From contig JAJYSW010000226.1 of NCBI GenBank assembly GCA_021793335.1, positions 1 through 5,254 on the forward strand: 5,254 nucleotides of DNA, in the 5' to 3' direction. The translations under genes and the position numbers were made by a program. Within the stretch, counting starts at the first letter, position 1. Every line of letters starts with the position of its first letter. Source of the stretch: Actinomycetes bacterium. GTDB lineage: Bacteria; Actinomycetota; Actinomycetes; Mycobacteriales; Micromonosporaceae. Under the pieces are notes generated by a model. That model saw nothing but the letters and a program-made list of their open reading frames with translations. It had not been told where the DNA came from and ran no database searches. Positions 1-5,254 of this stretch are shown here, in pieces.

Positions 1-136
1 AAAGCCCTCTCGGGGGAGAGCCGTATTCGACGCTCTCACCGCATCGCACTCCGATGGTCGGACGGCTGAGGCGAGGCCCACCGGTCCCAGCGGAGCGGCA
101 GAGCATGATCACCGACATGGCGGGTAACCACAGACC

Positions 137-976
137 ATGGAGCGCACACTTGCCCTCGAAACCGGGCCCGGCACGCCTGCCGACGGCCCGGCGGAACACT
201 CGGTCTTCTTCATCGGCAACGCGACCGTCCTGCTGCGGTTCGGCGGCTTCACCGTGCTGACCGATCCGACGTTCGTCCACCGGCACGAGCGCGTCCCGCT
301 GGGATACGGCTTGCACACGAAGCGGCTGACCGATCCGGCCTGCGACATCGCCGACCTGCCCGCGCTGGATTTCGTGCTGCTCTCGCACTTCCACGGCGAC
401 CACTTCGATGAAGTGGCCGAACGGGAACTGAACAAGGACCTGCCGATCATCACCACTCCGCAGGCGAGAGAACAGCTCGCCGAACGGGGCTTCGGCAACA
501 CCTACGGGCTCGACACTTGGCAGAGCCTCACCGTGACCAAGGGCCTTTCACGGATGCGTCTCACCGCCTGTCCGGGCCGGCACGGCCCCGGCATCACCGA
601 CCTGGTCCTGCCCGATGTCATGGGGACCGTGCTGGAATGCGAGCCCGAGTCGGGCGGGCGTCGACAGGTCTACATCAGCGGTGACACACTCGTCTTCGAC
701 CGGCTGCACGAGATCCCCGAACGCTTCCCCGGGATCGATCTGGCCCTACTCCACCTCGGCGGCACCCGAATCATGGGCATCCTGGTGACCATGGACGCCG
801 ACCAAGGCGTCGAGGCGTTCGACATCATCGGCCCCAAAACCGCCATACCGGTGCACTACGACGATTACGACGTCTTCACCTCTTCCCTCGAAGAGTTCCT
901 CGACGCGGCCGCCGCGGCGGGCATCCGAGACCGAATCCGGCCGCTCGAACGCGGCGAAACCTACATGTTCCAGTGA
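137..976 (+). CDS. MBL-fold metallo-hydrolase, UlaG-like
   Basis: A 279-residue metallo-beta-lactamase superfamily protein of the UlaG-like subgroup, predicted cytoplasmic with no signal peptide. The signature HxHxDH is intact (H84, H86, D88, H89 in SHFHGDHF). Further probable metal ligands are H149 in PGRHG, D183 in SGDT and H240 in IPVHYDD, so a two-metal centre looks complete. The stretch from residue 21 (HSVFFIGNATVLLRFGG) to TDP at 42-44 is the typical opening of the fold. Related proteins hydrolyse phosphodiesters, lactones or similar esters; the substrate here cannot be read from sequence. ATG at 137 is the first possible start, because an in-frame TAA lies at 125-127. No good Shine-Dalgarno precedes it, only a weak GCGGG at 120-124, so the leader may be very short. 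The gene stands alone, converges with the deoC operon across 23 bp, and has no evident functional tie to it. The fold is certain; the exact role is unknown. Confidence 0.93.
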   Translation: MERTLALETGPGTPADGPAEHSVFFIGNATVLLRFGGFTVLTDPTFVHRHERVPLGYGLHTKRLTDPACDIADLPALDFVLLSHFHGDHFDEVAERELNKDLPIITTPQAREQLAERGFGNTYGLDTWQSLTVTKGLSRMRLTACPGRHGPGITDLVLPDVMGTVLECEPESGGRRQVYISGDTLVFDRLHEIPERFPGIDLALLHLGGTRIMGILVTMDADQGVEAFDIIGPKTAIPVHYDDYDVFTSSLEEFLDAAAAAGIRDRIRPLERGETYMFQ

Positions 977-999
977 CCGGGGGAGTGGGTGACGGGCGG

Positions 1000-1971
1000 C
1001 TAATAGCCACCGCCGACGCCTGCGGCCATACCCGCCGGGTGCCACACCGTCTTGTACTCCACCCAGCGGCGCAGCGCGTCCAATGAGGACCCGGCCGTGC
1101 CGGGGCGGCGCACGACCTTGAGCGTCCCGGCCGCCGTGGCCTCCAGCTCGGCCGCGAGAGCCGCGTCCTCAACGCCGCCGAGGTCGATCCCGTTCACGTC
1201 CTCGTGGCCGGCCAGATGCGGCGCGATCTCGGCGACCTTCCCGCTCAGCAGGTTCACCACGCCGCCGGGCAGGTCCGAGGTCGCCAGAACCTCGGCGAAG
1301 CTCAATGCCGCCAAAGGCTTCGCTTCGCTCGCGACGACCACCACCGCGTTGCCCGTCGCGATCGCTGGAGCGATCGCCTCCACGAGGCCCAGCAGCGGAT
1401 CGTCCTGCGGTGCGAACACGGCGACGACGCCGAGCGGCTCGGGCTTGGTGTGGTTGAAGAACGGCCCCGCCACCGGATTCGCACCGCCCAGGACCGAGGC
1501 GAACTTGTCCGTCCAGCCCGCATAGTGCACGAGCCGGTCGATCGCCGCCTCGACGGTCCCGAGCGTCTCGTGCGGCTCCTTGCCGGTGGCCGCGGAGAGC
1601 TCCTCGGTGAACTGCCCGGCCCGGCCTTCGAGCATCTCGGCGGCCCGGTAGAGGATCTGGCCTCGCAGATACGCGGTCTGCGCGGCCCACGCCCGGTGCG
1701 CCTTGCGGGCGGCGGTGACGGCGTCACGGGCGTCCTTGCGGCTGGCCAGGGCCGCGTTCGCCAGCTCGGCGCCGTCCGGACCGGTCACGGCGTAGCTCCT
1801 TCCCGACTCCGAACGCGGGAACTTCCCGCCCACGTACAGTTTGTAAGTCTTCTTGACGTGCAGCCGCGCGAGCTCGGTCGTATTGCGCTCGGTCGCGGTG
1901 CGCTTGGCCGCGCCGCGCTTGCCGGCGCCCTGCTTGGACCTGCCCTGCTCGGGTTTGCTCTGCTCAGACAT
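1000..1971 (-). CDS. Catalytic-domain-less aldehyde dehydrogenase-like protein (putative pseudoenzyme)
   Basis: A 323-residue ALDH-superfamily protein with the middle missing. Residues about 40-290 match the N-terminal cofactor-binding half of ALDH (KTYKLYVGGKF at 41-51, HYAGWTDK at 149-156, PLGVVAVFAP at 179-188, DLPGGVVNLLSG at 233-244). The match then jumps to the extreme ALDH C-terminus, EYKTVWHP at 305-312. The segment carrying the ELGGK motif, the nucleophilic Cys and the EEIFGP motif is absent, so dehydrogenase activity is not expected. Remaining motifs are degenerate: PWNFP of the neighbour reads PQDDP (188-192), LKPAE reads VASEA, and the GSTAVG loop reads LGGVED. Residues 1-40 form a Lys/Arg/Gln/Glu-rich, probably disordered tail. 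ATG at 1971 is chosen because GGAGG lies 9 nt upstream; a longer start at 2007 adds an implausible leader. It overlaps the preceding ALDH gene by 8 bp, so coupled translation and a partnership with it are likely. From memory, similar shortened ALDHs follow deoC-ALDH in other actinomycetes, which argues against decay. Confidence 0.9.
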   Translation of the reverse strand: MSEQSKPEQGRSKQGAGKRGAAKRTATERNTTELARLHVKKTYKLYVGGKFPRSESGRSYAVTGPDGAELANAALASRKDARDAVTAARKAHRAWAAQTAYLRGQILYRAAEMLEGRAGQFTEELSAATGKEPHETLGTVEAAIDRLVHYAGWTDKFASVLGGANPVAGPFFNHTKPEPLGVVAVFAPQDDPLLGLVEAIAPAIATGNAVVVVASEAKPLAALSFAEVLATSDLPGGVVNLLSGKVAEIAPHLAGHEDVNGIDLGGVEDAALAAELEATAAGTLKVVRRPGTAGSSLDALRRWVEYKTVWHPAGMAAGVGGGY

Positions 1972-3391
1972 CGAGGTACGCCTCCAGCCCCTGGCGGCCG
2001 CCTTCACGGCCGTAACCGGACTCCTTCACGCCGCCGAACGGGCTCGCGGCGTCGAACTGGTTGAACGTGTTGGCCCACACCACGCCCGCGCGCAGCCGCT
2101 CGGCCGTCCACAGGATCTTCGAGCCCTGCTCGGTCCAGATCCCGGCCGAGAGCCCGTACGGCGTGTTATTGGCCTTGGCGATCGCCTCGTCGGGAGTGCG
2201 GAACGTCAGCACCGACAGCACCGGCCCGAAGATCTCTTCACGGGCGATGCGCATGGACTGCTGGACGCCGGTGAACACGGTGGGCCGGAACCAGAAACCC
2301 CGCTCCGGCAGCGCGCATTCGGGCTGCCAGACCTCGGCGCCCTCGGCCTCGCCGGTCGCGGTCAGATCGGCGATGCGCTTCAGCTGCGCAGCCGAGTTCA
2401 CCGCCCCGATGTCGGTGTTCTTGTCGAGCGGATCGCCCAACCGCAGTGTCGCCACGCGCTCCTTGAGCCTGGCCAAGACGTCCTCGGCGATCGACTCCTG
2501 CACCAGCAGACGCGAACCGGCGCAGCACACGTGCCCCTGATTGAAGAAGATGCCGTTCACGATGCCCTCGACGGCCTGGTCGATCGGGGCGTCGTCATAG
2601 ACGATGTTGGCGGCCTTGCCGCCCAGCTCCAGTGTGAGGCGCTTGGACGACCCGGCCACCGCCTTCGCGATCGAGCGGCCCACGGCCGTCGAACCGGTGA
2701 AGGCGATCTTGTCCACAGGGCTGTGGACGAGCGCTTCGCCGGTGGCCCCCGCGCCCGGCAGGATGTTCACCACGCCCGGCGGCAGATCGGCCTCCCGGCA
2801 CAGTTCGGCGAACATGAGCGCCGTCAGCGGCGTGGTCTCGGCCGGTTTGAGCACCACCGTGTTGCCGCAGGCGAGCGCCGGGGCGACCTTCCAGGACAGC
2901 ATGAGCAGCGGGAAGTTCCACGGGATGATCTGTCCGACGACGCCCAGCGGGCGCGGCTCCGGGCCGCCGGGCACGGCGTAGGCGAGCTTATCGGCCCACC
3001 CCGCGTGGTAGAAGAAATGCTGCGCCGCCGTCGGGACGTCGAAGTCGCGGGTCTCCTTGATCGGTTTGCCGTTATCGATCGATTCGGCGACGGCGAACTC
3101 GCGTGCCCGCTCCTGGAGGAGCCGGGCGATGCGGAACAGGTACTTGCCGCGTTCGGCGCCGCTCATCGATCCCCACACGGACTCGTGGGCGCGGCGGGCC
3201 GCCTCGACGGCTGCGGCGACGTCGGCCTCGCCCGCCTCGGCGACGGTGAACAGCGTGGACTCGTCGGCGGGGTTGACCGATTTGAACGTCGAGCCGTCGG
3301 CGGCGTCGACGAACTTCCCGTCGATGAACAGCCCGTAATGGTCTCGGATCCGAGGCCGGACCGATTCGGGGGCCGGTGCGTATTCGAACAT
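1964..3391 (-). CDS. NAD(P)-dependent aldehyde dehydrogenase
   Basis: A complete 475-residue ALDH-superfamily enzyme that oxidises an aldehyde to a carboxylate with NAD(P)+. Motifs in order are PWNF (157-160, oxyanion Asn159), KPAE (182-185, cofactor Lys182), FTGSTAVG (231-238), ELGGK (255-259, general base Glu255), QGHVCCAGSR (285-294, nucleophile Cys289), EEIFGPV (385-391, cofactor Glu386/Phe388) and PFGGVKESGYGRE (451-463). The usual QGQ before the Cys is QGH here. The protein stops at EAYLDV, without the KTVW-type tail many ALDHs carry. ATG at 3391 is chosen because it lies 2 bp after the deoC stop, has GGTGG 7 nt upstream, and gives a normal ALDH N-terminus; longer readings run into deoC. 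Coupling to deoC suggests acetaldehyde as the substrate, by context only. The downstream gene encodes a shortened paralogue overlapping by 8 bp. Confidence 0.95.
   Translation of the reverse strand: MFEYAPAPESVRPRIRDHYGLFIDGKFVDAADGSTFKSVNPADESTLFTVAEAGEADVAAAVEAARRAHESVWGSMSGAERGKYLFRIARLLQERAREFAVAESIDNGKPIKETRDFDVPTAAQHFFYHAGWADKLAYAVPGGPEPRPLGVVGQIIPWNFPLLMLSWKVAPALACGNTVVLKPAETTPLTALMFAELCREADLPPGVVNILPGAGATGEALVHSPVDKIAFTGSTAVGRSIAKAVAGSSKRLTLELGGKAANIVYDDAPIDQAVEGIVNGIFFNQGHVCCAGSRLLVQESIAEDVLARLKERVATLRLGDPLDKNTDIGAVNSAAQLKRIADLTATGEAEGAEVWQPECALPERGFWFRPTVFTGVQQSMRIAREEIFGPVLSVLTFRTPDEAIAKANNTPYGLSAGIWTEQGSKILWTAERLRAGVVWANTFNQFDAASPFGGVKESGYGREGGRQGLEAYLDV
1981..1985 (-). promoter_or_regulatory. 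Ribosome binding site of the ALDH-like pseudoenzyme
   Basis: The minus strand reads GGAGG, 9 nt before the ATG at 1971-1969. It lies inside the last codons of the upstream ALDH gene. It fixes the start at 1971 rather than at the in-frame ATG at 2007. It is the strongest Shine-Dalgarno in the operon, suggesting the pseudoenzyme is translated efficiently. Confidence 0.75.
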
Positions 3392-3393
3392 CG

Positions 3394-4308
3394 TCAATCC
3401 ACCGTCACGTAGTCGGAACCGGAGTAGTGGCCGGTCGTGAGCTTCCGGCGCTGCATGAGCAGATCGTTCAAAAGACTGGAGGCCCCGAAGCGGAACCAGT
3501 GCGGCGAGAGCCAGTCGTCGCCGAGGACCTCGTTCACGCACACCAGGTACTTGATCGCGTCCTTGGTGGTGCGGATGCCGCCGGCCGGTTTGACGCCGAC
3601 CTGGGTGCCGGTCGCGGCACGGAAATCGCGCACGGCCTGCATCATCAGCAGCGTCACCGGCAGGGTGGCGTTCACACCGACCTTGCCGGTGGAGGTCTTG
3701 ATGAAATCGGCGCCCGCGTGCATCGCCAGGTGCGAGGCGCGGCGGACGTTGTCATAAGAAGCCAGCTCGCCGGTCTCCAGAATGACCTTGAGCCGGGCCT
3801 CGCCGCAGGCGGCCTTGACGGCCTTGATCTCTTCGAAGACCCGTTCGAGGTCCCCGGCGAGGAACGCGCCCCGGTTGATGACCATGTCGATCTCATCGGC
3901 TCCGGCGACCACGGCCGCCTCGGTATCGGCGAGTCTGACGTCGAGCGGGACCTGACCGGCCGGGAACCCGGTGGCCACGGACGCGACTTTCACGTCACTG
4001 CCCGCCACGGCCTCGGCCGCCGTGGCGGCCATCGCCGGGTAGACGCACACCGCCGCGACCGGCGGGGCGTCACCCTCGGGGCGGAGGGCCTTGGCGCACA
4101 GCGAGCGGACCTTCCCTGGAGTGTCCGCGCCTTCGAGCGTGGTGAGATCGATCATGGCGATGGCCAGATCGATCGCTTGCGCCTTCGATTCCTTCTTGAT
4201 CGAGCGGGTGCCCAGCCCCGCCGCGCGCGCTTCGAGGCCGACCGCGTCCACGCCCGGCAGAGCGCGCACCAGCGAGACGGCCTCGGCGCCGCTCAGCATA
4301 GATCCCAT
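3394..4308 (-). CDS. deoC: Deoxyribose-phosphate aldolase
   Basis: A 304-residue class I aldolase that cleaves 2-deoxy-D-ribose 5-phosphate into D-glyceraldehyde 3-phosphate and acetaldehyde, the last step of deoxynucleoside catabolism in the cytoplasm. Active-site residues are all present: Schiff-base Lys204 in FIKTSTGK (202-209), Lys240 in GVKPAGGIRT (238-247), Asp141 in EIDMVIN (139-145), Asp54 in IDLTTL (53-58) and Cys88 in VCVYP. These match E. coli K167, K201, D102, D16 and C47 with a steady offset of about 37-41. The protein thus has an N-terminal extension of roughly 38 residues over the 259-residue E. coli enzyme and is nearer in length to the human-type long DERA. ATG at 4308 is chosen because a good promoter places the transcript start on its A; a second Met at 4299 is possible. 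It is the first gene of a three-gene operon with two ALDH-family genes and is divergent from upp. Confidence 0.97.
   Translation of the reverse strand: MGSMLSGAEAVSLVRALPGVDAVGLEARAAGLGTRSIKKESKAQAIDLAIAMIDLTTLEGADTPGKVRSLCAKALRPEGDAPPVAAVCVYPAMAATAAEAVAGSDVKVASVATGFPAGQVPLDVRLADTEAAVVAGADEIDMVINRGAFLAGDLERVFEEIKAVKAACGEARLKVILETGELASYDNVRRASHLAMHAGADFIKTSTGKVGVNATLPVTLLMMQAVRDFRAATGTQVGVKPAGGIRTTKDAIKYLVCVNEVLGDDWLSPHWFRFGASSLLNDLLMQRRKLTTGHYSGSDYVTVD
3399..3403 (-). promoter_or_regulatory. Ribosome binding site of the aldehyde dehydrogenase
   Basis: The minus strand reads GGTGG, 7 nt before the ATG at 3391-3389, and sits in the final codons of deoC. With only 2 bp between the deoC stop and this start, ribosomes finishing deoC can reinitiate here. 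This supports 3391 over longer in-frame starts. Confidence 0.6.
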
Positions 4309-4313
4309 GACCC

Positions 4314-4326
4314 GATGATATCCATC
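4314..4326. repeat. Short inverted repeat GATG-N5-CATC over the deoC -10 box
   Basis: The arms GATG (4314-4317) and CATC (4323-4326) flank a 5-bp centre. The element covers the predicted -10 box of deoC, where a bound repressor would block RNA polymerase. The arms are only 4 bp, so a chance origin is quite possible. No cognate regulator gene is in the window. Confidence 0.25.
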
Positions 4327-4343
4327 CTCGTGTTCTGTGTCGT
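4315..4343 (-). promoter_or_regulatory. Predicted deoC operon promoter, leaderless
   Basis: On the minus strand, a -10 box TATCAT (4320-4315) is preceded by a 17-bp spacer and a -35-like ACGACA (4343-4338, matching GACA of TTGACA). Six bases (CGGGTC) separate the -10 from the ATG at 4308. The expected transcription start is therefore the A of the start codon itself, giving an mRNA with no 5' leader. No Shine-Dalgarno precedes this ATG. This is a typical arrangement for leaderless actinobacterial genes and fits the sigma-70/HrdB-type TAnnnT rule. It is predicted from sequence only. Confidence 0.6.
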
Positions 4344-4385
4344 CCGTGCGCCGACCAGCTCACCGTAGCTCGCCGAAGTGGCCGT

Positions 4386-4391
4386 TAAGGT
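4386..4391 (+). promoter_or_regulatory. Possible upp -10 box overlapping an AAGG ribosome binding site
   Basis: TAAGGT fits the actinobacterial TAnnnT -10 pattern and ends 8 nt before the GTG start at 4400, which would give a leaderless or nearly leaderless upp mRNA. No convincing -35 is seen 16-18 bp upstream. The same bases contain AAGG (4387-4390), 9 nt before the GTG, which could instead serve as a weak Shine-Dalgarno if transcription starts further upstream. The two readings are mutually exclusive and cannot be separated from sequence. Confidence 0.35.
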
Positions 4392-4399
4392 TGGGAACC

Positions 4400-5032
4400 G
4401 TGGATGTACAGATCATCGAACACCCGCTCGCCGCCGCGAGGCTCACCACCATGCGCGACGAGCAGTCCGACTCACCGCGGTTCAGAGCCGCGTTGCACGA
4501 GCTCACCAGCATGCTCGTCTACGAGGCCACGCGCGGTGTGGCCGTCGCCGATTACGAGATCCGGACTCCGGTGTCCACTGCGAAGGGGTACAAACTGGCG
4601 AACCCGCCGGTGCTCGTGCCGGTGCTGCGCGCCGGGCTCGGTATGGCCGATGCGGCGCTCGCGATGATCCCCGACGCTTCGATGGGTTTCGTGGGACTCG
4701 CCCGCGATGAGGAGACGCACGAGCCGTACGCCTATATGGAGTCGCTGCCCGACGATCTGTCCGGAAGCCACGCGATCGTGCTCGACCCGATGGTCGCCAC
4801 CGGCGGTTCGCTGCTGCGCTGCTGCGAGATGATCGCCTCCCGCGGCTGCGTGGACATCACGCTGGTCTGCGTGTTGGCCGCCCCGGAGGGCATTGAGAAG
4901 CTGACCGCCTCGGGCCTGAAAATGCGCATGACCACCGCTGCGGTGGACCCGGGTCTCAACGAGAGCGCTTATATCGTCCCGGGCCTGGGCGACGCCGGCG
5001 ATCGGCTTTTCGGCGCCTATCGACGCTTCTGA
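4400..5032 (+). CDS. upp: Uracil phosphoribosyltransferase
   Basis: A 210-residue enzyme that joins uracil and PRPP to give UMP and pyrophosphate, the pyrimidine salvage reaction in the cytoplasm. Family landmarks in order are IIEHPLAAARLTTMRD at the N-terminus (5-20), LVPVLRAGLGM with Arg77 (72-82), the ARDEET loop (101-106), the PRPP-binding loop VLDPMVATGGS (127-137) and the uracil-binding YIVPGLGDAGDR (191-202). The length equals that of the E. coli enzyme (208). GTG at 4400 is chosen because the family begins with the short run before EHPL. The in-frame ATG at 4337 adds 21 unrelated residues and runs into the deoC promoter. It is transcribed divergently from deoC, so base salvage and deoxyribose catabolism share a control region. 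A hairpin closes the unit 12 bp past the stop, so it is probably monocistronic. Confidence 0.96.
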   Translation: MDVQIIEHPLAAARLTTMRDEQSDSPRFRAALHELTSMLVYEATRGVAVADYEIRTPVSTAKGYKLANPPVLVPVLRAGLGMADAALAMIPDASMGFVGLARDEETHEPYAYMESLPDDLSGSHAIVLDPMVATGGSLLRCCEMIASRGCVDITLVCVLAAPEGIEKLTASGLKMRMTTAAVDPGLNESAYIVPGLGDAGDRLFGAYRRF

Positions 5033-5044
5033 CACCGACGCACC

Positions 5045-5075
5045 GTCGGGTCGGATCCATCGGACCCGACCCGAC
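5045..5075 (+). terminator. GC-rich hairpin downstream of upp, likely terminator
   Basis: The arms GTCGGGTCGG (5045-5054) and CCGACCCGAC (5066-5075) pair perfectly over 10 bp. Across one A-C mismatch, TCC (5056-5058) pairs with GGA (5062-5064) around a 3-base loop, making a long tight stem. There is no T-run after it on either strand, as is common for actinobacterial terminators. It sits 12 bp after the upp stop and 68 bp from the stop of the convergent gene on the right, so it could act on both transcripts. Confidence 0.6.
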
Positions 5076-5143
5076 TGCCGAGGACGTTATGACCGGAGAC
5101 GCTCGTGTGGTGACCGCTGAACCACGCCGATCGGTTCCTTGCT

Positions 5144-5254
5144 CTAGCTGAAGACTTCGTCGCTGGAGGCGGCGGTGGCTGCTGCGATGAGCCAGGTTTC
5201 GAGTTGGTCGAGGTCTTCGCAGGTTTCGATGCGTGTGCGTTGTGCTGCGGTTGT
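5144..5254 (-). CDS. C-terminal fragment of a gene continuing off the right edge
   Basis: On the minus strand an open frame enters at 5254 and ends in TAG at 5146-5144, giving the last 36 residues of a protein. The readable end contains RIETCEDLDQLETWL followed by an Ala-rich stretch and the terminal SSDEVFS. Wobble bases are mostly C or G, as in the neighbours, which supports real coding. The pattern RI-x2-C-x-DLDxLETW...A-x-T-A-x-S-x-DEVF resembles the C-terminal tail I recall from actinomycete hypothetical proteins related to Rpn/PD-(D/E)XK transposase-like nucleases. This assignment is from memory, and the catalytic part is outside the window. It is convergent with upp. Confidence 0.6.
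   Translation of the reverse strand, partial: TTAAQRTRIETCEDLDQLETWLIAAATAASSDEVFS

Noticed and set aside
7..20. Hairpin CTCTC-GGGG-GAGAG near the left edge, a possible terminator of an upstream gene.
   Set aside because: The stem is only 5 bp. The T-run on the minus strand is three bases at the very edge, so it cannot be judged without sequence to the left.
54..260. A 68-codon frame starting upstream of the MBL gene.
   Set aside because: It overlaps the MBL gene in another frame, is rich in Arg, Pro and Ser, and lacks any domain or ribosome binding site.
995..1014. Small hairpin (GGCT-AAT-AGCC plus 3 outer pairs across a bulge) at the junction between the MBL gene and the ALDH-like gene.
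   Set aside because: It overlaps the stop codon of the ALDH-like gene, has a 3-nt bulge and no T-run. It is too weak to call a bidirectional terminator.
1000..1971. The shortened ALDH as a frameshifted or recently broken pseudogene.
   Set aside because: The reading frame is continuous and ends with a proper ALDH C-terminal element. No remnant of the catalytic domain remains in any frame between 976 and 1971, and its ribosome binding site and coupled start are intact.
1853..3412. A long plus-strand open frame (519 codons) opposite the two ALDH genes, with further long frames opposite deoC and upp.
   Set aside because: The translations are Arg/Gly/Leu/Asp-rich with no recognisable domain. They mirror strongly biased GC-rich genes on the other strand, which routinely leaves antisense frames open. 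The minus-strand readings carry full catalytic motifs.
5107..5137. Short 5-bp inverted repeats (GTGGT/ACCAC and GAACC/GGTTC) between the upp hairpin and the partial gene.
   Set aside because: The stems are short, mutually exclusive and have 9-nt loops, which is within chance expectation in GC-rich DNA.

Overview
This is a GC-rich window with strong G/C bias at third codon positions and tightly packed, overlapping genes. It reads as chromosomal DNA of an actinobacterium. The uracil phosphoribosyltransferase and the DeoC/aldehyde dehydrogenase cluster look most like what I recall from Micromonosporaceae and Glycomycetaceae-type actinomycetes. That placement is from memory, not from a search.

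Layout from left to right. Positions 1-136 hold no convincing gene. A 279-residue metallo-beta-lactamase-fold hydrolase of the UlaG-like type runs rightward (137-976). It meets, tail to tail across 23 bp, a leftward three-gene operon transcribed in the order deoC (4308-3394), a full-length aldehyde dehydrogenase (3391-1964), and a shortened aldehyde-dehydrogenase-like protein (1971-1000). The genes in this operon are 2 bp apart and then overlap by 8 bp, so translational coupling is likely. A 91-bp divergent promoter region (4309-4399) separates deoC from upp (4400-5032, rightward). A GC-rich hairpin follows upp. The window ends in the last 36 codons of a leftward gene (5254-5144) that continues beyond the right edge.

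The genes form a nucleoside salvage and catabolism neighbourhood. Upp captures free uracil as UMP. DeoC splits deoxyribose-5-phosphate into glyceraldehyde-3-phosphate and acetaldehyde. The coupled aldehyde dehydrogenase is well placed to oxidise the toxic acetaldehyde to acetate (inference).

The most interesting item is the third operon gene. It keeps the N-terminal part of the ALDH fold and the extreme C-terminal strand, but lacks the whole catalytic domain in between, and its remaining cofactor-binding motifs are degenerate. It has an intact frame, its own strong ribosome binding site and a coupled start. It therefore looks like a maintained pseudoenzyme partner rather than a decayed gene. 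A second point is that deoC has a promoter placed so that transcription should begin at the A of its ATG, giving a leaderless mRNA. No RNA genes, CRISPR arrays, insertion sequences or attachment sites were seen.
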